A stretch of 64,000 nucleotides of DNA from Xenopus tropicalis (taxonomy: Eukaryota; Chordata; Amphibia; Anura; Pipidae), in assembly GCF_000004195.4 (NCBI RefSeq), contig NC_030678.2, forward strand, positions 150,034,047 through 150,098,046, written 5' to 3'. Made by a program: the position numbers and the translations under genes. This document shows, piece by piece, positions 48,906-60,871 of the stretch. The notes beneath the pieces were generated by a model, which was not told where the DNA came from, searched no databases, and worked only from the letters and a program-made list of their open reading frames with translations. The stretch's first letter is position 1. Each line of letters opens with the position of its first letter.

Positions 48906-51900
48906 TTAGAAATTTGGGGAGTGGGTCAGTTTTTCCAGCTCCGATATCCAGTCAGGATCAGTGTCTTCTTCTTCAAAGTCCCTGAAAAAAAGTTTAAATA
49001 TATCTTATGAACCGGAAATCTATAAATCTGTAAGTATAATTAAAAGAGAGTAACAGAAAGAGCTGGAAGAGTAGGGTGGTTCAGAAATAGAAAACAGAAA
49101 TTCAGAAAACACAGAAGTCATGTTAAAGAGTGACTGTGGTCATTTACTGGACTGGGGTCATTTATAAAGACTGGGCAAATTTGCACCTGGGTAGTAACCT
49201 ATAGCAACCAATCAGTGATAAGCCTTTTTTAATCCAGCTACAGGTTAAGTAATAAAAGTAAATACCTGATTGGTTGCCATGGTTTACTGCCCAGGTGCAA
49301 ATATGCCCAGCCTTTATAAATCACCACCAGTAAGACAAGTTGGAGACATTTGAATTCCAATGTGTTTCAGGAAGTTGCAGTTCAAAGGCAGTCCTATATA
49401 AGTCTACTTGACCACACCTCAATATGATATTAAACAGAGGGTCAGTATTCCGTGATGTTGACAACCCTCCCATGGCATGTGTTTATGATTAGTATAATAC
49501 TTACGTGTCCTCATCATCAGATCTCAACTGAAATCTCTCTGTGTCAACAGCAACCTCTGCTTCTATGCTGTCTGTAACATCAGGGGCTTGGGAGTCACTA
49601 TCAAGGGGTCCTCTGAGGCAATCTTCGGTAGCTTCTGTTGGATGAGGTAGAATTTAATTCACTCAAACTACCACAACTACCTGAGTCTTTGCCAATTCAG
49701 AAACAGTGCCCAAGCTGCAAGGAAAATTGAGTTCACTTACTTGCTTTGTATATGGTGTAGGTTTTAAAAGCCAAGCTCAAGTCAGCATTCTGCAAAAAAT
49801 TAATTAGAGTCTCTGGGAATTCCTTTTTCCATTTTTTTCTCTTATCATTCACATCATAGTTACTAATACAACCTGCAGAACCAAGGGGCAATACAATGGA
49901 CTATAAATTATTTATATACAGTTTATACATATAAAAAACAGTTGATGCAAAATATATTATAGTATAGCAAGTAGACTGTGGCAAATAGAAATTATTTCAG
50001 GATTAATATGAAAAATGCAGGCATTAATCTATATACAGCCTAATTGTTTTTGCCTTTTCCCTTTATTTGTTCACACTTTCTACAAAGGCTAATCCAGTTG
50101 CACCTAACATCTGGTGATTTAGACTTCTATTCACTGGACCACATATTTGGCCAATATTTAGCCCATTCCACACAACAGTAGAAATACTACTTACCTTCAC
50201 TATTCACCCAAGGTGCACAGTAAAGCTATAGGCAATAGTAATAAGTTGCACCCAAAGGGCAAAACTGGTGTCAGTTATTCTTGCACCTGATTTATGTGTT
50301 GTTGGATAGGTCAGATTCACCCATTCGACGATTCCCAGTTCTTCCCTCAAATTATTTCCCCCACTCTCTTCCAATCCTACCATTTCTTGTTTCAGCATAG
50401 TTGCAGCTGAAACAATATCATATTGGCAACTCTATTGACATTATTGCTTTTTGCCAACAGTTAACAACTTTAGTCCAGTGCAAGCCCCAGCCTCAGCTCA
50501 TGCACTACTCAGCATGAAGTCACTGTGTTGGCTCAGGTGAAGGCATACAGAATGGATTTTGGTTCAGAAATACACAAGTATGCATTTCCATGCTAAAATC
50601 TGCTCTTTGTGCCTGCACATGGGCCAACCCAGCGGCCAAGAATCAGCCCTGTGTGGCCATAGCGTAACATTATTGGAGAACATCCCTCTCCAGTGCTGAC
50701 AAAACACTTATATTGTCAAACATTTTCCCCTATTTTGAAACAGAACATACATTACCTCTCTGGTTCCTTCCCTATCTATTCTTATGGTAACTATACTCAT
50801 TTTGATTACAGGTTTCTTGGATCATTCTGGTTTTGTCAACTTACCCGAGCTGTTTCCAGCTGCTATGCTCGAGGGAAGGATAGAGGCATTCTCCAACTTA
50901 TTAAGCAAAGTGTCGGAGGGCTCCTTGTTCCACTGCTTTCTCTGTAACTCCTGGGAGTTTGGGTCAGTTTCTTTGTGTAGAAAAAAATATTTTTGTTATT
51001 TAAAACTGAAAGACTTATTATTTGGTTGATGTCTGAAAACTAGCTTCTTTTATATCACAGGTGAATATGCTATTTGTTAAGTTCATTCTTTCTTATGACC
51101 GCCTGTGCATAGAAAAACGTGTGAATTCAATCTACCAGAAAGCAGTTGCTGCCACTTAAGGAAGCAGACCAGATAGCAGCAAACTGATGCTGGCCTTCAG
51201 GCTGGCTCATTCCCCTACCGCCACTGCTGGCACCCCTAGGTAGTGTAGCCCCAAACTCTGGGAACCACTTAGACATTTAGCACTCAATCTATTATCTAAA
51301 AATCTAATATCCAGAAATCTTCAAAATATGGCACAATATTTGAGATTTGAGTCCTAATCAAGCAAACAATCCTTATTTTTAAATGATTTGCTTTCTCTCT
51401 CTGATGATAAAACAGTCCCTTTATTTGATGGTAAGTTTAAATGTTCTTTCTGTAGCCTTAAGTTATGGTGATCCAAATTAGAGAGAGACCCCTTACCCAG
51501 AAACCTCAGGTCTAGTGTTCTGTAACAACACCTTACACCTCAGTATATCTTGTATCAGTCACTCACTAACATGCACCATTTAAAGGGCACTTCACATCAA
51601 CTGAAATTGCATTCTGATCAAGGTAGACAAAGACTGCATTCTAGAAAACACCTACCCACAGTGAAGACTGTAACACCCTGGAGACTAATACTATCAAAAT
51701 GTAGGGCCCTCCAGCCCTTCATATTGCACCTCATTGGTTGGTTGCTACTCTGTTGACTATATTTTTATCTAGGGCATTACAAGTTGCTTGGATTATTCCG
51801 TTTTCTGCTTACCCACCTGAACAGTTTCCAGCTGCTGTACTTGTAGTGAGGATAGAGGCATTTTCTAGATTATTTAGGACAGTGTGTGACATCTCCTTTT

Positions 51901-52740
51901 TCCATTGCTTTCTTTGTAATCCTGGGGAGCTGGTTTCTGCTTCTGAAATTCAAAAGTATTTTTCAGTTACAATGAAGGACAATATATTTACTGCATAATT
52001 ACTATTAACTAACTGCACCCAGTGGTTACTAATCTTAATACAGGTATAGGACCCATTATCCAGAATGCTCGGGACCAAGGGTATCCCGGATAAGGGGTCT
52101 TTCCGTAATTTGGATCTCAATACCTTAAGTCTACTAAAAAATCAACAAAACATTAATTAAACCCAATAGGATTGTTTTGCATCCAATAATGATTATTTAA
52201 ATCTTAGTTGGGATCAATTACAAGGTACTGTTTTATTACTACAGAGAAAAAGGAAATCAGTTTAAAAATTCTGAATTATTTGATTAAAATGGAGTCTATG
52301 GGAGACAGGCTTTCCGTAATTCGGAGCTTTCTGGATAACGGGTTTCCGGATAAGGGATCCTATACCTGTACTTAGATTACGATAAGCAACAGGCAAAGGA
52401 CAGACACATGGAGGGCATTTCAGTGTAAACATGCATACTCACAGATTTATTGCGACAAAATTGTGACAAAAAAGTGTCTGCAGAAGGGCTGTTTCTCAGC
52501 CTGCACTTATATACAGACTGAGAAACAGCTCAGTGTGACACTAGTCATAAGTGCTGCCATGATCAGGTAATATTTTGATTGCCAATGTCCCTGTTCCAAA
52601 TAAAAAGCTTTTTAGATTTTTAAACCAACCAACTTTCCTTATTCCTTACCATATCTGGAGTCAAATACTTGTGGAGATGGCTCATGTGTAGCAACCACAT
52701 TTCTAGTACCTTGGTTTTCCGGAGACTGGCCGACAGAAAT
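48906..52740 (-). CDS. nek3: nek3 tail exons 9-14 (three RKQW repeats and acidic end)
   Basis: In coding order: 52740-52650 (91 nt), 51942-51817 (126 nt, [13 protein letters not shown]), 50970-50845 (126 nt, [13 protein letters not shown]), 49872-49741 (132 nt, [13 protein letters not shown]), 49634-49505 (130 nt, ends RSDDEDT) and 48981-48906 (76 nt, [17 protein letters not shown] then TAA). The three repeat exons are phase 1 to phase 1, so gain or loss of one leaves the frame intact. From memory, human NEK3 has two such repeats. A weak poly(A) candidate (ATTAAA, minus strand) is at 48722-48727. Confidence 0.9.
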
Positions 52741-55700
52741 CTTAGAAAAATAAATAAATAAATAAGCCACGAATAATTGGCTGCAATTCCCATTGACTTT
52801 GCATGGGAAGAAGGGGGGGGGGGACTATTTCTAGTGCTGTTCCCCCTAGAAAGCAAGAAAGCATTTAGTCCACAACACACTAGAAATTACCCAGGGCCAA
52901 TTTTTAACCTCAGTCTGCAGAGGAGACATATACATAGGTCCATATACAAATCAGATGTGCTGTTTATAAAGGGCTGTATATAACCTGATAATCATCAAAT
53001 GGCACAGTAGCTGCCCCTGAAAATTTCGCTAGGTCACAACAGCATTTAAAGGGTGCAGGCTGGACATTTCTTATTGATATAAAGCAGTGGTTCCAGCAGT
53101 TTCCTACCTTTAACCATATCTATACACACAGACCTGTGCATGCTGACAGATTCTTTGTATTATGGCTTTTTTACCTTTGGAGATGGGGCTGTTCTGATCA
53201 GCTTAGACAGAGCTGTTCTGGAAAGAATTGTGGAGGCAGAAGGTCTGCTACGGGGGTTTTTCCGGAACATCTGGTTGATGAGACTGCGCAATTCATAGGA
53301 ATATTGCAAGGGTAGAGGTTTGTAGGATCCTTGGCAAATCTTGAGAATCAGATTTTTCCAGCTGCCTGCCTGGAACTTTAGAAAAAAACATAGATTTGCT
53401 TTTTATGATTTGTATTTTATTTGAAGTCTTAAAACAAGATACAGAATTACATCATTAATGGTATAAGGGTAATTATATAATCCCCAATATTATATACTAG
53501 GGGGCTGATTTACTAACCCACGAATCCGACCCGAATTGGAAAAGTTCCGACTTGAAAACGAATATTTTGCGACTTTTTCGTATGTTTTGCGATTTTTTCG
53601 GATTCTGTATGAATTTTTCGGATCCAATACGATTTTTGCGTAAAAACGCGAGTTTTTCGTATCCATTACGAAAGTTGCGTAAAAAGTTGCGCATTTTGCG
53701 TAGCGTTAAAACTTACGCGAAAAGTTGCGCATTTTTCGTAGCGTTAAAACTTAACGCTACGAAAAATGCGCAACTTTTCGCGTAAGTTTTAACGCTACGC
53801 AAAATGCGCAACTTTTTACGCAACTTTCGTAATGGATAGGAAAACTCGCGTTTTTACGCAAAAATCGTATTGGATCCGAAAAATTCGTAAAGAATCCGAA
53901 AAAATCGCAAAACATACGAAAAAATCGCAAAGTACCGATCATTACGAAAAAAACGCAATCGGACTCCATTCGACCCGTTCGTGGGTAAGTAAATCAGCCC
54001 CTAAGTGTCTGTAAACTGTCTTTTTCCCATAATCGGACAGGAACTTACTTACTGGATGTTTCAGAGTGCATAGCTCGTATAAGACACATCCCAAGGACCA
54101 GATGTCACTTAAGAAAAACAAAGAAACATGTATCACAATTAGAAATAGATTTAAGACTAAAAGTACCTAAAGGATTCTGTCATGATTATGGTATACTTTT
54201 AATTTTAAATTACACTGTTTACATAGCAAATAATTCACCCTATTATTCTTGAACCAACATATGTATTTTTTAGCTGTAATATTGCTGTGTAGGTGCCATC
54301 TCAGTGCATTGTGCCTGAGTCTGAGCTTTCAGAATGAGCCCGCGCTACTCCCAAGTAACTAGAGGAGTCATGGCAGAACTTGGGTGTTTTACTATTGAGG
54401 GCTATTCTCATATCTACTACTAGGTGAGGCATGGGAGCATTTTTAAGTAATGCCAGTGTCAGGAACCTGTTATTTTGGTACCCTAGGGGGTAAGGGAGGA
54501 GTTAATATCACTCCCCCTTGCAGCACAGCAGTAAAGAGTGACAGAAGTCTACCACAACACAAGTCACATGGCTGAGGGCACCTTGGAAACTAAGAATCAG
54601 TCTAGCCCCATGTAAATTTTCAAATTTAAATATAAAAAAAAACTGTTGCATTTTTTAAAAAAATCATGTTTTTCCATGACAGAATCCCTTTAAACAAAAT
54701 GGTTAATTAATGGAAACTTCTACTTCTTGATGTAATGCTGGCAAGTAATAATCAAGCAAACAGTGATCTATATATAGCCCTATTACTGTCATTGAACTTG
54801 CATTCCTAACCTCTCCTGACAGTTCCTGATTGCCTATGGTGCAATAAGCTGAATATCAATGACGTAGCCAGAAACAGTTCATGGTGTTATAATAATGTGT
54901 TTGGCAATAACCCAGTACCTTTTGTTGTTGTAAGGCATGTTCTCCCATATTTCTGGAGGCACGTAATAAGGAGTTCCAACATATGTGCAAGCATAAGCCG
55001 CTGGACTGCGGATAAATGCAATAAACACATATAAAACATATATAATTCATTGCAAGAGAGACTAGACACTTATATATTATGCAGAACACAAAACAACTCA
55101 TTGTGCATGGCATGGCAATACCTGGTGATCTGCCAATAAATGCTTACATCACCAGAAAGCCCAATATCCATATAAAACAACGAGAACTCCCTGACAAGGA
55201 CTCACATGTAATAAACCCGATGAATGATGGTGCCAAGTCTCTATTTCTACCTTTTACTTCTACCCTTACTAAAAACCCCTCAGATACCCCAAAGAAAAAT
55301 AGTGTTCTGTAATGACAAAATAAAAATGTGTGTAATTGTATGCTTTGCATTGCCACGACCAGGGATCCCTAAGCTTGTTTTACTTATGAGTAACACTCAA
55401 ATGTAAAAAGTGTTGGTGACTGACACAAGCATGTAAAAAGTTAATTGGGTATGCCAAATAAGGACTGTGATTGGTTATTTGGTAGTCCCATGTGGACTGC
55501 TGGCCTTCAGGAGGCTCTGCTTGGAGTAAAGCTGTGTCTTTCTGCTTCCAAAACTTGTCTCTAAGCCAATGTAGGTGCCTACTTTGAGGAAACTGGAAGC
55601 ATCATTAAAGGGCTGGTGAGAAACACGCTGCTCAGGAGCCACTGGTTGGGGATCACTGGCCAAGACAATAAAGACAGATTTAAAAACATATTAAAACATA

Positions 55701-58700
55701 TACTATGAATCTAATTATAACAGTACTGGTTTAATTTAGTTATATAGTAGATTCAATGGATTCTCGTGCACAGACAAGAGCTCTTGCAGCTCTAATCCCA
55801 ACTGCCAAGGAAATACAGAATCCAATAGCAAAAACATCATCACTCCAATATTTAATGGCACAGAAATAGTTTGATAAAGAGTTGGAATTAGGTTTAAAAC
55901 CTAACTTAATAAATAAAAAAAATGATGGTTGCTCTATATCCACTATTTTTGGGTTCGGCCGAACCCTCAATCCTTCGTAAAAGATTGGCCGGATACCAAA
56001 CTGAATCCGAATCCTAATTTGCTAAGATGTGGAAGGTTAAATAGAAGTCATGTGATTTTAAGGATTCAGTATGGCCAGGCACTTGGATTTGTCCGAATCC
56101 TGCAAAAAAGGCAGAATCTTGGCCGAATACCTGGATTTGCTACATCCATAAAAAAATAATCTCTCACCATATATCGGATGATTGCTGTTGAAGTGCAAAC
56201 GTGTTTTAACTCTTCTAAACTCTAACAGCCATTTAAATATCTTGTACTGCTTTTAAATACCTGGTACCTGGTAAGAATCCGTGCAGATCCAAAGTCTCCC
56301 AGCTTTATGTTACAGCTCTGAGTAAGGAATATATTCTGTTGAGAAAAAAAAAAAAGTAAATAGATGAGAATGTATTCATGTAAGAATTATGATTAAAAAT
56401 CTGCCAGGCTAACAGAGCTTCACATTAGAATTGTGATATATACCCCTTCCATGGTTGTAATCAATAACTGCTGGTCTGAGTTAGGGATTTATGTTAGTAT
56501 TTCCATTTAAAAGAGAAATTCAGTAGAACAAATCTAATCTATTTTTGGGTAGTCATATTTAACCTTGGACTTGATGTCTCTGTGCAAAACCCTCTTCTCA
56601 TGAATATACTGCACTGCCAGGCAAATCTGTACAAACCACTGCAGAATCTGGAAAGGAAAAACAGAAATATATTATTCAGATTAAGGCAACTAGTGAACTC
56701 ACATTTAAAGAAAGATAACACCTACTGTCTGTTCAGTAAATAGTCTTCCTTTTTGAAGTTTGATTTTCTGCAATAGGTCACCTCCTTGGCAATATTCCAT
56801 CACAATATAAAGATGTCCATCTCCTGTCATGAGATTGCAGCTTAACTGGTTATCTAGCTTGGTTACTACCTGCAAAAAACACTTAGTAACTGTTACTATA
56901 GGCCCCATCTCACTCTGCTACGCATTTATGCCACAACCTCAGTCCCTTCCCAGAGGCTATTATACCGCTGCTACTATAGGCACCATCTCTTCCTACTATA
57001 CTTGCTATCCCACAGCCCCAGTCCCTTCCCAGAGGCTATTATCCCCCCACTGCTACTATAGGCACCATCTCTCCCTACTATACCTGCTATCCCACAGCCA
57101 CAGTCCCTTCCCAGAGGCTATTATCCCCCCACTGCTTCTATAGGCCCCACCTCTCCCTACTATACCTGCTATGCCACAGTCCCTTCCCAGAGGCTATTAT
57201 CCCCCCACTGCTACTATAGGCACCATCTCTCCCTACTATACCTGCTATTTCACAGCCACAGTCCCTTCCCAGAGGCTATTATCCCCACTGCTACTATAGG
57301 CACCATCTCTCCCTACTATACCTGCTATCCCACAGCCACAGTCCCTTCCCAGGGGCTATTATCCCCACTGCTACTATAGGCACCATCTCTCCCTACTATA
57401 CCTGCTATCCCACATCCACAGTCCCTTCCCAGAGGCTATTATCCCCACTGCTACTATAGGCACCATCGCTCCCTACTATACCTGCTATCCCACAGCCACA
57501 GTCCCTTCCCAGGGGCTATTATCCCCACTGCTACTATAGGCACCATCTCTCCCTACTATACCTGCTATTTCACAGCCACAGTCCCTTCCCAGAGGCTATT
57601 ATCCCCACTGCTACTATAGGCACCATCTCTCCCTACTATACCTGCTATCCTACAGCCACAGTCCCTTCCCAGAGGCTATTATCCTCCCACTGCTACTATA
57701 AACACCATCTCTCCATACTATACCTGCTATCCCACAGCCACAGTCCATTCCCAGAGGCTATTATCCCGCTGCTACTACAGGCACCATCTCTCCCTACTAC
57801 ACCTGCTATCCCACAGCCACAGTCCCTTCCCAGAGGCTATTATCCCACTGCTACTATAGGCACCATCCCTCCCTACTTCACCTGCTATCCCACAGCCACA
57901 GTCCCTTCCCAGAGGCTATTATCCCCCCACTGCTACTATAGGCACCATCTCTCCCTACTATACCTGCTATCCCACAGCCACAGTCCCTTCCCAGAGGCTA
58001 TTATCCCCCCACTGCTACTATAGGCACCATCTCCCCCTACTATACCTGCTATCCCACAGCCACAGTCTTTCCCAGAGGCTATTATCCCCCCACTGCTACT
58101 ATAGGCACCATCTCTCCCTACTATACCTGCTATCCCACAGCCACAGTCCCTTCCCAGAGGCTATTATCCCTACTGCTACTATAGGCACCATCTCTCCCTA
58201 CTATACCTGCTATCCCACAGCCACAGTCCCTTCCCAGAGGCTATTATCCCATTGCTACTATAGGCACCATCTCTCCCTACTATACCTGCTATCCCACAGC
58301 CACAGTCCCTTCCCAGAGGCTATTATCCCCACTGCTACTATAGGCACCATCTCTCCCTACTATACCTGCTATCCCACAGCCACAGTCCCTTCCCGGAGAC
58401 TATTATCCTACTGCTGTTAAAGACACCATCTCTCACTACTATATCCCTCTCCTAAACAGATTGACTCTTATATTATTTAAGCATAGCAAACTTGCCTTCA
58501 AATGATTCCTGGAATGTGACAATGTTAGAGTGCTTCATGTTGGCTAATAGGACTGCTTCTTTCCTGGAATCTTCCATTGCATGAAATGACTAAAAATAGT
58601 ATAAAACATATCATTCGAGAGGACTGGACCTTTGGATAACATATTATTTGGCCAGTTTGAGTAAAGGAATATTTTGAATTAAATGTTTGTTCTAACCTTG

Positions 58701-58813
58701 GGAAGCCTTATTTCTTTCATGACATATTTGTGGTTGCTGCTTTTATGACAGACTAAAAGAGCTCTGCCAAACGATCCCTCTCCAATGACTCTCACAATGT
58801 TGTACTGCTCCAT
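48906..58813 (-). CDS. nek3: NIMA-related serine/threonine kinase Nek3 (14 coding exons, 494 aa)
   Basis: Fourteen exons join in phase into 494 residues (human NEK3 is about 506). The kinase domain (about 4-260) has glycine loop GEGSFG (11-16), K33, HRDIKSKN with D127, DFG at 145-147 and TPYYVPPE ending at 172. [16 protein letters not shown] and PPEIWEN are NEK3-type rather than NEK5-type. The tail carries three RKQW-type repeats (R309, R351, R394), [13 protein letters not shown], and an acidic end [16 protein letters not shown] as in mammalian NEK3. Start at 58813 (AGAATGG) just inside an exon with acceptor at 58818. NEK3 has been linked to prolactin-receptor/Vav signalling and to microtubules; nothing here tests that. 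nek5 lies downstream in the same orientation. Confidence 0.95.
49154..49324. mobile_element. Foldback MITE in nek3 intron 13-14 region
   Basis: GGGCAAATTTGCACCTGGG mirrored by CCCAGGTGCAAATATGCCC, with ATTTATAAAG at both outer ends. Lies between the last two nek3 exons. Confidence 0.75.
52039..52370. mobile_element. Family A MITE in nek3 intron 9
   Basis: Reverse orientation to 1455-1780, with complete ends TACAGGTATAGG and CCTATACCTGTA. Confidence 0.8.
53175..58813 (-). CDS. nek3: nek3 kinase-domain exons 1-8
   Basis: In coding order: 58813-58697 (117 nt), 58589-58496 (94 nt), 56823-56726 (98 nt), 56647-56564 (84 nt), 56335-56268 (68 nt), 55005-54919 (87 nt), 54107-54053 (55 nt) and 53375-53175 (201 nt). 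Every size equals that of nek5 or differs by 3 nt, and every phase matches. The donor of exon 2 is GC (G then GCAAGT), not GT; phase 1 with the next exon supports it. Donors of exons 1 and 4 begin GTTA. Confidence 0.93.
53499..54003. repeat. 505-bp foldback palindrome in nek3 intron 7
   Basis: Arms 53499-53747 and 53751-54003 around a 3-nt centre (AAC at 53748-53750), nearly perfect close to the centre and slightly decayed outward. Outer ends are GGGGCTGATTTACT and AGTAAATCAGCCCC. It ends 50 bp from the exon at 54053. Confidence 0.92.
55365..55660 (-). repeat. GATCCCCAACCAGTGG-type interspersed repeat
   Basis: Minus-strand copy of the family at 62866-63165: TGGTTGGGGATCACTGG at the right end, GGGATCCCTAAGCTTG at the left. 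Confidence 0.6.
56892..58445. repeat. ~80-bp minisatellite, about 19 copies, filling nek3 intron 2
   Basis: Same unit as 18400-18975 and 35105-35675, with more variation among copies. It makes up about 1.55 kb of the 1.67-kb intron 56824-58495, leaving only about 50-70 bp at each splice site. Confidence 0.95.
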
Positions 58814-59649
58814 TCTGCCTGGTGAGGAGAGAGAGAAAGGGGATATATCTACTGCCACTGATTTAAAGTCTGTTTCATTATAAGAAACTGTAATCAAAAG
58901 GAAATAAGGGTCCTGGTCCCAGAGGAGGACTCAAAAGCAGAGCTTGATGGGTTAGCTTTGGGCACTTACCATTTACTTACATGTACTGTACCATTTACAC
59001 ACACTAAACTGCTAGTCTATGCTTCCTTCTGGTTTCTTGGTATGGGATTATGAACACAATAAGAACCCTGTAGGAAATAAAACAGGAGGTCAATTCATTA
59101 TCTAACTGGTATCTGTAAATTAGGAGCCAAAGCATAATAAAAGTGCAAAAGTAACTTTCAGTGTGGGCCAGTCCCAAAACCACCATTTGACAATGGGAAG
59201 GTAAAGACTGGATCACTCTGTGGCACTAACGGGTGGGGGGCAGTGTCCCTACAGCACAGGTAGACTATTATGGGTGCCATAAGGTATGTCTGTTAAAAAA
59301 CATTTATATTTTGGAAGTTCAGGTAGTGTTTGTGCACCTATTCTACATAAGCCCAACTAAATGAGCACATGTGAAAAAAGGAGGGGGGTTATATTTTCCC
59401 TTTAAAGAGGACCTGTCTCCATAAGAAATAATTCCAAATTATTTCTTCTGTTGTGTTTGTCAAGCAAAATAAAACTTCACTTACACACTATATAAATTAT
59501 ATTAATCTTGCTTTCTTCAGCCGCAGAATTCACAATTGCACCAAGCAGGCAGGCACCATTTTGTGGACATTGTTAAGCTTTGCATCCTGCCAAAATCTTG
59601 TTTCTGTGCCAGTATGGGGGGACCTGAAACCCACATCCATGCACTGGTT

Positions 59650-60392
59650 ACAAAATTATATGGTGAGGAGGGAGGGGGAATGTGAGGAGGGCAGCAACAT
59701 CTTGTATAAAAAAGGGCATTGACTCAAGGGATGAGGACATATTTTTGCCGCTTTATAGGTCCCTGGTAAGGCCTCACCTTGAGTATGCAGTGCAGTTTTG
59801 GGCTCCAGTCCTTAAGAAGGATATTAATGAGCTGGAGAGAGTGCAGAGACGTGCAACTAAACTGGTAAAGGGGATGGAAGATTTAAGCTATGAGGTTAGA
59901 CTGTCGAGGTTGGGGTTGTTTTCTCTGGAAAAGAGGCGCTTGCGAGGGGACATGATTACTCTGTACAAGTACATTAGAGGGGATTATAGGCAGTTGGGGG
60001 ATGTTCTTTTTTCCCATAAAAACAATCAGCGTCCCAGAGGTCACCCCTATAGATTAAAGGAACAGAGCTTCCATTTGAAGCAGCGTAGGTGGTTTTTCAC
60101 GGTGAGGGCAGTGAGGCTGTGGAATGCCCTTCCTAGTGATGTGGTAATGGCAGACTCTGTTAATGCTTTTAAGAGGGGCCTGGATGAGTTTTTGAACAAG
60201 CAGAATATCCAAGGCTATTGTGATACTAATATCTACAGTTAGTATTACTGGTTGTATATATATAGTTTATGTATGTGAGTGTATAGATTGGTTAGTATAG
60301 GTTGTGTGCTGGGTTTACTCGGATGGGTTGAACTTGATGGACAATGGTCTTTTTTCAACCCTATGTAACTATGTAACTATGTAACTATGTAA
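59650..60392 (+). mobile_element. CR1-like LINE 3' fragment
   Basis: 5'-truncated non-LTR retrotransposon. An open frame (59682-60242, 186 codons) gives the RT C-terminal region: PLYRSLVRPHLEYAVQFW, LERVQRRATKL, RLWNALPSDVV. It is followed by a short 3' UTR and CTATGTAA repeats (about 60360-60391). The frame is intact but lacks the RT catalytic core, so it is not functional. It lies upstream of the nek3 start, in the 5' intron. Confidence 0.85.
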
Positions 60393-60871
60393 GAAGTTCT
60401 GAATTGAAAGCGAAAGTAACTGTCTGCCCCGCCTAGGGTTGCCACCTGGCAGATTTTTTACCGGTAAAAATGACGATTAATGCCAATCTTATTAATAGGA
60501 AAGAAACGTAAAAATATAGGAAGGCCGGTATTTTTTTCCAGAAAAGGTGGCTTTAGACACACCTCTATGCCTAAAGTATAGAAGCAGGGCAGGCAATATA
60601 TGATTGACAGCTGGAATTTTTAAATACTTTTATAATGGGTATGGATGTGTTAATAAAAAAATATGTTTTGATTTTATGTTTAATTTGAAAAGAACTTTTA
60701 TTATACAGCTTTTTATGCCTGGGTGACAGGTCCACTTTAACTGTCTATGCATTGCTTTTACTTTTATAAAGAGCTAATTTCTCAGAAACTGCATATAGAA
60801 AATAAATGTAAATTGCAAATGTCCTTGGTGACACTCTCTTGGCAAGTTTAGTTGGGTTTAGATGAATATCT

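Noticed and set aside
56829..57143. 104-codon plus-strand open frame with [21 protein letters not shown] repeats
   Set aside because: Product of the ~80-bp minisatellite running into nek3 exon 3 antisense.
59682..60242. A host gene of 186 codons
   Set aside because: The protein is a CR1-like RT C-terminus followed by the LINE 3' tail; it lacks the catalytic core.
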